Positions 54,973-64,000 of a stretch of DNA of 64,000 bases are shown here, piece by piece. A program made the translations under genes and the position numbers. The stretch covers positions 2,046,001 through 2,110,000 of the forward strand of contig NC_067305.1 of NCBI RefSeq assembly GCF_020740795.1, written 5' to 3'. The stretch comes from Apus apus (taxonomy: Eukaryota; Chordata; Aves; Apodiformes; Apodidae). A model generated the notes under the pieces. That model was not told the DNA's origin. It ran no database searches and saw only the letters and a list, made by a program, of their open reading frames with translations. Each line of letters starts with the position of its first letter. Position 1 is the first letter of the stretch.

Positions 54973-55517
54973 TCTCACATGAAAGATGTCCACTGCTCCA
55001 ATTTCCAAAAAAACAGCAACAACTGCTTTTTGTGCCAACAATCTTAAGAAATACTACCTGTGAGGTACAAGCCATGGGACGTGACCATAATACTTAAGAC
55101 AAAAGGCAGTTCCACCTCTGACACCTTGGAGAGATGAAGCAACTTTAGAATTTGTGCTTCAAGATCCTCCTACGAGCACAGCACAGATCAGCTGCCACTT
55201 CCTAACTGGGCAAGAAGACTGGGATGAAATATGCATCACTTACCAGTCTTCTAGAAAACCCCTCCAAAGCACCAATTAATGTCAACAAACACCACTGAAC
55301 TTGTCAAATCAAATTTATACACTCATAATTGACAACAGCACCTAAACCACATGCATCGTACCATGACAGCACAGAATAAATCAACTGAAGTAACAGAGAA
55401 GAGCATGAAAAAGCAAAATGTGCTGCTTTCCACTCACTTGGACACAGCCCTAGAGATAAGAATATTGTACATTCCCTTCTACGCCTGGGGAGGGCTTTTT
55501 GGTGGGCATGGAGTGGC

Positions 55518-55795
55518 AGGAAAAAGAGGAATGGATTTAGGGTTATGTTAGGGAATGGAAGAAGGGAGAGTTATGAGGAAGAAATTCTTCCCTGTGAGGG
55601 TGGGGAGACCCTGGCCCAGGTTGCCCAGGGAAGCTGTGGCTGCCCCATCCCTGGCAGTGTTGAAGGGCAGGTTGGATGGGGCTTGGAGCAACCTGGGTTG
55701 GTGGGAGGTGTCCCTGCCCATGCAGGGGGTTGGGACTAGATTAATCTTTAAGGTCCCTCCCAACCCAAACCATCCCATGATTCCATCATTCTGTC
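55518..55795 (+). mobile_element. CR1 fragment, opposite strand to AP3D1
   Basis: Plus-strand sense copy with [20 protein letters not shown] in frame and a 3' end CCCATGATTCCATCATTCTG. About 280 bases. Inverted relative to the copies at 53.8 and 54.7 kb. Confidence 0.94.
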
Positions 55796-57762
55796 ATACA
55801 TAACTAAAAATATTATTTATATACCGTAGAAAAAGCTATCTGAGATTAGTAACTCGATCCTTAAGACTACACCACAGCTGAAGAGAGAAAGAATTCCAAA
55901 GCACATGCTATCTCACAACTAACTTCACCAATACTATAAACCAGTAAGCATGTAACAGAATATAAGCCATAACTGAGAAACTGCACAGCATTCATTTAAG
56001 CAGGTTTGCATCATTCAAAATAAACTGGTGCAGAGGGGAGTCTGAGGCAATGAAGAGCTCAGAAAACATGGAACAACTTGAAAGGCATTTTGAAAAAGCC
56101 ACACTTATCTTTCACTCAGCTGTTGATAATAGCATTGCTATATGGGTTGTAACATCTTGGTTTGCCTTTGCAACCTTGCTTTCCAGGGATTTATTTATTC
56201 ACTCATCTTGCAGGTAGCCTTAAGATCCCAGACCCATCAGTGACAAACACTGGAGGTATGAAGGTGAAACGTTCCTGCATTTCATTTGCAGCAGTCTTCT
56301 CCTATATTATTTATTAGAAACATGATGCATTATCCACTACCCCCTTGTCTATTACAACCAAAGTGAGAAGCAAGACTCCTGGGCCAAACAACCCTGATAG
56401 AGGAATGTGAAAAGTCAATTTACACTTTTTTTAACCTACTGAAATTTGGCATGGTCCACCCATCTATCCTAAACTGATTCATAAACCAGTAAAAACCTTT
56501 GACTCCTATTTTAAAATCCAGAGAGATGCTAAACAAGTACTGTACAACTACGAGTCTCAGAGCAGACACTAATCAACTCCAAAGAAAGCACCATAGCACC
56601 CTAAGGCACTGCAGAAAAACACGTGATCTTCTGAACAGGTATGTAACAGAGAAGGATTTTCTTTCAGAAAAGGAACAAATGCAGCTGCTTTTACAAAGTG
56701 ACTCCAAGCAAGACCAAGAGGGTGATGCTGCCCCAGACACGCTGAGCGCTGCAGCACCAGCAGCGCCTCCCCAAGCAATGGTGTGTTCCTGCAGTGCCCT
56801 CTGGACAAGAGGCTTTTCAAGCAATTTACCCAAAGACAAATGAAGTATTTCACACACCAAGAGCACCTGTGCACAGTCACACAAGCAGTGCCGGATTCCC
56901 AGGCAGGCCAGGCTGAAACGCCAACAATGAAGTGGGTATTAAATAGCAAAACCCAAACAAAACCACCCCAGCACAAATCAGCAAGGTTCTAGAAATGTCC
57001 CTTAATATCTCTCCAGCCTGATCAGTCCTTTAATATAAATACAGCTCCACACTGATCACAGTATTTGTTAATTTAATTGCACAGCAATTAAAAAATCCTC
57101 AGAGGCCTGTGCTGTCTAAATCATATTGGAGCAGACAACTTTTAAGACCAGAGAGACGTGTCAGACAAAGCGCCTGTCCCTGCAAACACAAGATGAACAC
57201 AGATTTTTATTTTTATATTACTAGGCAAAAAGCTATGCAAGAAATTTTACAGTAGATTGTTCAATGTGCTATTTCCAGGCATATTTCTGTGTATATTTTC
57301 AGGCTTTGATAAAAGTAGACCTCATTACAAGCATGAGTTTTGTTGTATGTATAGTAACTAGTCACCTCCCTCTAAGGAGCTAAAGTAGCTATTGTTTGTG
57401 AGTCTCAATTGACTGGAACTAGTTCAAAGAGAAACAGCATAAAAAGAAGATGCTTATATATAGTATTAATACATCATTAAATGTAACACCAAAAATATTA
57501 CAAAGACAATAATGCCAGCTGTGAGTACTTCTCAGTTTTGGAAAAGTAAGAAAGTCAATCAAGGAAAAGGTGGTTCACGGCCATTGCTGATTTCTTCAAC
57601 TCTGTACAAATATTTGTGTAATTAAAGTAAATTTGTTCACCTACTCCCTGCTGTACAATCATATCACTTGCTCTAAACAAACCCAACACTCCTCAGGGCT
57701 GAAGCTTAGTCGCACCTCTATAGGATAGCTGGAAGTGCTACATTTTATGCAGCCTGAATTAC

Positions 57763-57940
57763 AGGCTGCCCTGTGAGATTGTGGAAGCCCCATCCCTGGA
57801 AGTGTTGAAGGGCAGGTTGGATGGGGCTTGGAGCAACCTGGGCTGGGGGGAGGTGTCCCTGCCCATGCAGGGGGTGGATCTAGATGATCTGTAAGGTCTC
57901 TTCCAACCCAAACCCTTCTATGATTCTATGAATTTGCTGT
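57763..57940 (+). mobile_element. Short CR1 3'-end fragment with intact tail
   Basis: Plus-strand CR1 3' module ending in TTCTATGATTCTATGA, the 8-bp tail repeat typical of CR1. About 178 bases. Confidence 0.94.
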
Positions 57941-60900
57941 TAAGATTGAGTCCATGAGAAGAAAGTTCCAACATACCCACCCGAACCCCGACTTCCCTTT
58001 ATGCACCTTTTAACATACACATCTCTCCATGAAAGCCATCAGTTCTAACACCTAGCTAATAAAAGAAACAACAATAAAAAAGAAACAGCTAATACAAAAA
58101 ATAGCCCTCGACTACGTGGTGTGCCAGCTCCATTTGATCAGTCTATCAGCCAGTGCCTGAGGAGGTAAGCCAGTACGAACCACTTTTTCATGCTTCAGTA
58201 TTCAACAAGACTCCTTAGTATTTCAGTTATTTTTAATGCATTTTTCTTATATAAAAAGCACTCCAATCCTTTATGAGCTACTAACCCTACCACTGACCAT
58301 GTTATTTCCTCCACCTTTTACTTTAACTCAAGTATCTTCTTAAGACCATCACTTGGATTTAAGCAGACTCCCCCTTAGGTTATTAAGTATTCCTATTATT
58401 CAGCATGAATGATTAGGGTGTTGGGTTTTTTTTTAATAACCAGAGAACACAAATACTTCTTTATAACTGGTCCCATGACCCTGTCCTTTCTTGTGCATGT
58501 TGTTTAATGCTTCCCTTGCTTCTCTTCACATGGCACAGAAAACAGAACATACTACCAAAGAGCACTTCTAAGAAAAAACCTAAAGGTACTCTTTGTGCAC
58601 CAAATATCTTCATTAACCCACATTGCAGAGGAAGAGGTTTTTCAGTCACTTTTGTGGATGCTGACGACATTAAAGCAAATCACAAAAGGACCCATTTTCC
58701 ATGCTCAGCACTGGGACAAAGAGAGATGCATCAAAAAAACCAGCAAATGAATGGCTCTGAAGATGATCACAGTACAGAGATTAGTCAGTATCTTTATTCT
58801 CCTTTGATTTTTCTGGCTGTTTTTCCTCTTCTGAAACGTGCTGTGTGGGCCACTCCATTTCCTAGGACAAGGCACCAGAAAGCTCTTCCTCTTTCCTGGA
58901 CCTGCCTAAGGCAGAATTGTTACTTCCACATGAGACAGCGACCCATCCGGACAGAAAGGATCCATACCAGAACAGGTATGGATCTGTTTGGATCTGTTTC
59001 AAACCCTCAAAGCAGGATCTACAAAAGGATCTGGGCTGTAAACAAAGCTATTAGCCCCACTTATGCCACAGTCAATTAAGTAATATTTAACACAGGAGAA
59101 AGCCAGAAGCTAATGAAAGGCAGCACTAATGCAAAGCCTCAGCTGCTCTCTGCTTATAATCACAAAAGAAAAAGCCCATGTCCTGGCTCATGTTCCAGGG
59201 CTCCAAGCTCTTTACTTCCCAGTGACACAGCAGGTGAGGCAGGGACACATTACACTGGGACACTGGGCCCTGCCACCTTGGAGGCCACTGCCAGTCTGCT
59301 TTTCCACCAGTTGGTGTGAGGTCCTCACCCAACCCTCTTTTGTGCATTGTTTCCATTTCTGACTTTGTCTTTTCCAATGATTCATACGCTCAAAGAATTA
59401 ACAATAGCAACTCTAGATCCACTTGAAAGTGGGAGGAATAATGAGCTCCCTTCAAAGGTCGTAACACACACACAAGAAGCAGGAACTGATCGTGCATCAG
59501 TGACTGGAAGAGCTGTCTGTCATCAATGAACTGCACACTGCCCATCAACTGGGCTGGTTTCTCAGTCTTGGGCACCAACCAGCTTTTTAGCATTCCTCAA
59601 AATTCCCCTGTTATGTTCCATCCCATCCTTTGCCTTTAGATCCTAACACTGCGATAGTGGCTAGAGGCCAAGCTGCCAGAAGACCACTGCATTAGACAGT
59701 CCTCAGCCTCACTGATGACAGGCTGAACCCAAAAGACTTTTGTGCTGTTGAAAGATTCCTCAGAACTCCTTGCACACCATCATTTCATTTGAAAACGTGT
59801 CAGCAAAGTAGCTGAAATGTGCAGCCAAGCAAAGCAGCCCTGTATTTAGAGGAAAAGCAAACACAAACAACATAAGCCCACTGTCCTTAGGTGAGAACAC
59901 TGCCAGTTTGGTCAGCCCAAACTTCTTAGCAGTGAAACACATATTTCTCAGCACAGACACTCAACACACCTCTTGATTACCAATATATTATCAACTAAAA
60001 TTAGTAGTATTTTTTTTTCCAGTCAGAAACATTGATTGTTCCTTTCACTCCTCCTACTTGCTTTTGTACCAAAAAGCTTAAATGCAAAGCAGAAATGAGA
60101 CACACATCACTGAACGCTACACACATGAAAATGTGAACTTTTAATACCTTTTTTTCTTGTAAGTATTGATTACCAAAAATGTGAAGTGCTAATCCTGTCA
60201 TTCAAGGAGAAGATTCTCTGAAAGAGGAGGAATTTTTCTCAAGTTATGAGAGAAGTGCACAAATACTTTACACACAACTTTTTTAATCCGTTCTCCCTCC
60301 TTAAGTCTTCTCCAGTAAATCAAAGGCACTTGAAACACAGAGGGCTAAGGTCTGAACAGGACAAAGCATCATTCATTTAACATCCCTGTTTCTGCTACTT
60401 TATAATCTCAATTTTATAAAAGAACCTTTCATCACAGCATCTGACAGTAGCTTCCTTGTTGGGAACAACAAATTTTTTAACTAAAAATGCAAAACACTGT
60501 GCAGGAGTCAAACAGCATCAAAGGATTATCCCTTCCTTTATTTCATATTCAGGAGAACATCCCTAAACATAAATAATGCTTCAGTTTGGGATACCTTGGT
60601 AAAAAATCCATTATGCTTTTAACAGCCTATCATACAAGCCATCCACCATGTGCTGTGTATCACAGCCATAAAAAGTAGGCACGAAGTGGGAAAAGTTATT
60701 CCATAGGATACAAAAGCACCTAACAACAGGTGAGAGACTCACTGCTTTCACTATCAGAAAGATTAATTTTCCAACTGAAAGAGACAATGATAGATTAGAA
60801 GTGAAGGTTGGGAGAAAATGGAATAGATCAAGTCTTTCTTGCACGTCTGGCTTTCCCCAAAACTTTGAACTGGCACTGGGAAACACCACAGATTAAATCA

Positions 60901-63649
60901 TCTGCACAGACTGCTGAAAAGTAAACACAACGAAAAGATCTAATGCTGTTATTCTACCTCACTCCTTTCATACTTACATCTACTTCACAGATGATGATGC
61001 AGCTCCAGTTTTCCCTGGAAAACTGGAAAATGGACAGAGCAAGTCTGCACATAAAAGGGACTTTATTAACTAACCCCTATCTCTTACCTCTCATCCTTAG
61101 AAAAGACGAATCACTTCCGTTTCAGTGTTTTAAACTCAAAAAAATGGGTCAGCTTTGGATACAGACCAGAAACTAAAATGAAAATGGCCCCTGACAGGTA
61201 ATTCAGCACTCTGCAGCAAGGATGTGAGCTGAAGTGCCAGGCAGCCACCACTGCCCCCTCAGTTCCTCTAGTGAGCTTAAGACACTTAAAATCTATCAGT
61301 AAGGAGCTCCCAGTGCTCCAGTTACTTCACAACAAGCCTTAGGGAATGTGAAGGGTCCCAGCAATACAGGATGAACATCTAACCATGGAGCAAGAACACA
61401 GCAGGGCTGCTGAAAAGCTGTAGTGAGAAGCTAGGTCTTAACCAAGGTGACCACCACTTGGTGCATTCTGAACTACAAAGAACCTTCACGTGTCAGTGAA
61501 ATAACAGATACACTCAGTTGTGATGGTACCTGCAGAGGAACTGGAAAAGAATAAATACCCTAACTACCAGGAGAGGCTGCCCAAAAAGATGAGGAGAAAG
61601 AGTGATGGCAGAATTTCCATATGAATATATTCCAAAAGACAATAATCCAACACCTCCAACAGAGATGAGCCTTCTGCAAAAAGTGTAACTAAATCAGAAG
61701 TCAAAGCAGTAAGTGCAGTGTGTCTTAGCTTAGACACTTATCCTGAAACACACAAATATTGATTGAACAGCTACACCCAGTATTGGAGCAACATGTAGTA
61801 AGTATAATGAAGAATGAACGCACTACAGGGAAAGGAGGAAGAGTTTTTGCAGCTCCTTCCTCTAAAATGCTCTTCTGATTTTGTAACATCACCTGAAAAT
61901 TAGCAAATGTGCATTACCACTGCCTGGGAAGCACTGAATCAAGCCACAGAACCTTAACAGCAGAAGGTTTCCAGCCCTCTTCAGGTCACTGAGCTGGGAA
62001 AAGGAACAGCCCTGTGCTGTTTGCAGCCACTCTGGGCAATTAAGCAAAATCTCTGAAGGATTCCAAAACAGTCTGGGCTACACAGCTCACCAGTGCAATG
62101 TCTACTGGTCAGTTGAAACACATCCTGAAGTTTATGGTTCAATTTCTGCTCTGCACATGAGGATATACACAGGAACCATCCCTACAGTTCTCTACTTTAA
62201 AGCCTCTCAACATGTATTTCAAACTAAAATCTACCATCATTTAAAATACAACCATGCTACAGCCCAACTATTGACATCAGCTTCTCCCAGTAAGAGATCA
62301 CACATTTGCTTTGACCTCACTGAACCCCAGAGAGTGTGTGTATTCCTGTGCAACAACTTCCTTCAAATACACAGAGCCCTACAAAATTATCTCAGGACTG
62401 ATTTTTTCTAACTCTAAAGGATATCAAAAGCCAAAGCATTATAACTAGTTCTTGTCACAGAACAAACTCAATCTGGCTTATGATGCACTAGGACTTGTTG
62501 ATCCTGGCTGTGTAACAGCACTTGTGCTTTTTACTCTCTGGATATATATAAGTCCTGGAAAAGGAGTTATTTGTCACAGAATTATTTTAGAAATGAGAAA
62601 AATACATCCAATCCTCCTCAAAGAGAACTAGTGTCACAAAGGCCTGGTCAGGACCTTCATCAGGGGGATCCTCAGAGAAGGAGAAGCTGGAGAAGCACTT
62701 TCTGTCCTATGCACAAAAGAATAAAGCATATTTACTGCAAGTGGCATAACATACAAAGTGAGCCTAAGCATCCTATGGGGATGTGCTCCACAGAATTACT
62801 GCCCACTTGTTTTGGGTATAACACATTAATTGCCCATGTAACCATACTGCTCCCACTTCCCCAGTTTCCCATGTTCTGCAAGGCACTTCATTATCTTCTT
62901 CTGTCACCAAATTAATACCCACATATTTAAAACATCCCAGGTATCATCACTAAAACCTCGTCCTCTGCACAACAAGCTTAAAAGCCATCTGAATGTTCAA
63001 ATAATTTTGGAAGTTGTATCTTTTGTTTCAGTCCCACAGCACCAGTAACCAAGATCATGATTCTCCAAATTAAATATTGAATTCAGTTACATGATTACAA
63101 TTTTTCCAGATGTTTTTCATAGCTGATACAATTTCATCATGAAAAGACATTGTAGTCTACAAATATTTCTAGCTTGTCACTAACTCCACAGCAACTCACT
63201 GATATTCCAGCAACATGTAACTATGAGGATTCCCAAAAAAGCTTCAAGGCCATGACTGCTTCCTTGAAGATGAACAGAAATTGTATCATTAGTGCCCGTT
63301 ACTTCTCAATTAACACATGACACCTCAGTGTGGAAAGCCTCACATAACATGTTCTTGATGACTATTTCACCTATACTAATTTGCTGATCACATGCCTTCA
63401 ATACAAGAGAGAACAACAGCCCAACACATCCCTCTGACTACTGAGGGTTTAGCAAAGGAACACATTTCAGTCAGGAGGTATGCAACATGAATAATGTGAA
63501 AGCTGAATTATGACTGAACTTCACTTTCCTCTGTATCAGCTTCATGATGAACATACAGTTGAGTTCAGCAGCTGACTGCAGTGCAATAGGCAGGAATTCC
63601 TGTTCTGTGGATCAGGGATCTCAGCACCACATGCGAACAGGGAAAGTGA

Positions 63650-64000
63650 GTAGCAAGCATGACCCTCCCTCACCGTCCGTTTCAACGTATTCCTCCCCTA
63701 ACGCTTTCTCGGCCTCCCACAGTCTCTCCCTTTCGGCTTTCACACCAGTGACATCTTCCTCGTTTTGATTCCCGCTTCCACCTTCCCCAAAGCAACATCC
63801 CCTTTCCAGGCTGGGCAAGACACGCAGCTGCTTCCGGGCCTGGCGCAGCCTCCCATGCCAGGAGCAGGCTGGGGGGACGGCTCCCACCCTTCCTGACCCC
63901 CGGGAGGAGCTGGACCCGACTGGGAAACAGGTGACAGGCAGCGCTGCGGGCTGAGGCGAGCCAGCCCGGGCTGGCGCCCAGGGGCCGCACCGAGGGGAGC
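63650..64000. promoter_or_regulatory. CpG-rich sequence at right edge, probably flanking the AP3D1 first exon
   Basis: CpG density and GC content rise sharply after about 63670. In human AP3D1 and DOT1L are divergent neighbours here, so a CpG-island promoter is expected. No AP3D1 start codon or exon 1 donor is visible, so this is probably the intronic shoulder of the island. Confidence 0.4.

Larger units (their letters stand above)
49215..64000 (-). other. AP3D1: AP3D1 intron 1 (partial, at least about 14.4 kb)
   Basis: I searched both strands for the MALKMVKGSIDRMF / DLVRGIRNHKEDE coding segment and did not find it, so exon 1 is most likely right of the window. The interval holds four CR1 copies (53811-54230, 54658-54972, 55518-55795, 57763-57940), a 190-codon plus-strand frame at 58507-59079 without recognisable homology, and otherwise AT-rich unique sequence. 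The last 350 bases become CpG-rich. Confidence 0.7.

Overview
The window is vertebrate and, by its repeats, avian. It carries intron-split genes and about twenty CR1 (Chicken Repeat 1) LINE fragments, with no Alu- or L1-like sequence. Several CR1 copies are nearly identical to each other, which suggests a lineage with recent CR1 activity (woodpeckers and allies would fit, but that is a guess). The gene order MOB3A - AP3D1, both on the minus strand, matches human 19p13.3 and would be microchromosomal in birds.

Layout. 1-13.6 kb: the 5' part of MOB3A on the minus strand. One coding exon (1810-2227) carries the ATG and 139 codons, and later exons lie left of the window. An intron of about 11 kb leads back to a CpG-island promoter with a probable non-coding first exon near 13.5 kb. 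13.8-14.3 kb: a 520-base, almost pure pyrimidine tract built of CCCTT and CCCCTT units, just upstream of that promoter. 14.3-17.25 kb: intergenic spacer with one CR1 copy; no IZUMO4 exon is visible, although this gene sits here in human. 17.25-49.2 kb: AP3D1 (delta subunit of the AP-3 adaptor complex) on the minus strand. I resolved 31 coding exons, the stop codon, a 3' UTR of about 2 kb and two poly(A) signals. The exons join in frame to 1182 codons plus stop. The human protein starts about 32 residues earlier, giving about 1214 residues, close to the long mammalian isoform. 49.2-64 kb: AP3D1 first intron; the first coding exon is not visible and should lie just right of the window, where the sequence is turning CpG-rich.

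Functionally the two genes are neighbours, not partners. AP3D1 builds the large chain of the AP-3 coat that sorts cargo from endosomes to lysosomes and lysosome-related organelles. MOB3A is a small Mob-family kinase-binding scaffold protein. I see no prokaryotic-type system, CRISPR array or tRNA or rRNA gene.

The points most worth checking are the G-quadruplex/triplex-prone tract beside the MOB3A promoter, a GC-AG intron in AP3D1, a possible 24-nt in-frame microexon in the AP3D1 hinge, a cassette-like exon pair in the hinge lying among inverted CR1 copies, and the absence of IZUMO4. AP3D1 exons are numbered 2-32 on the assumption that one coding exon lies upstream of the window.
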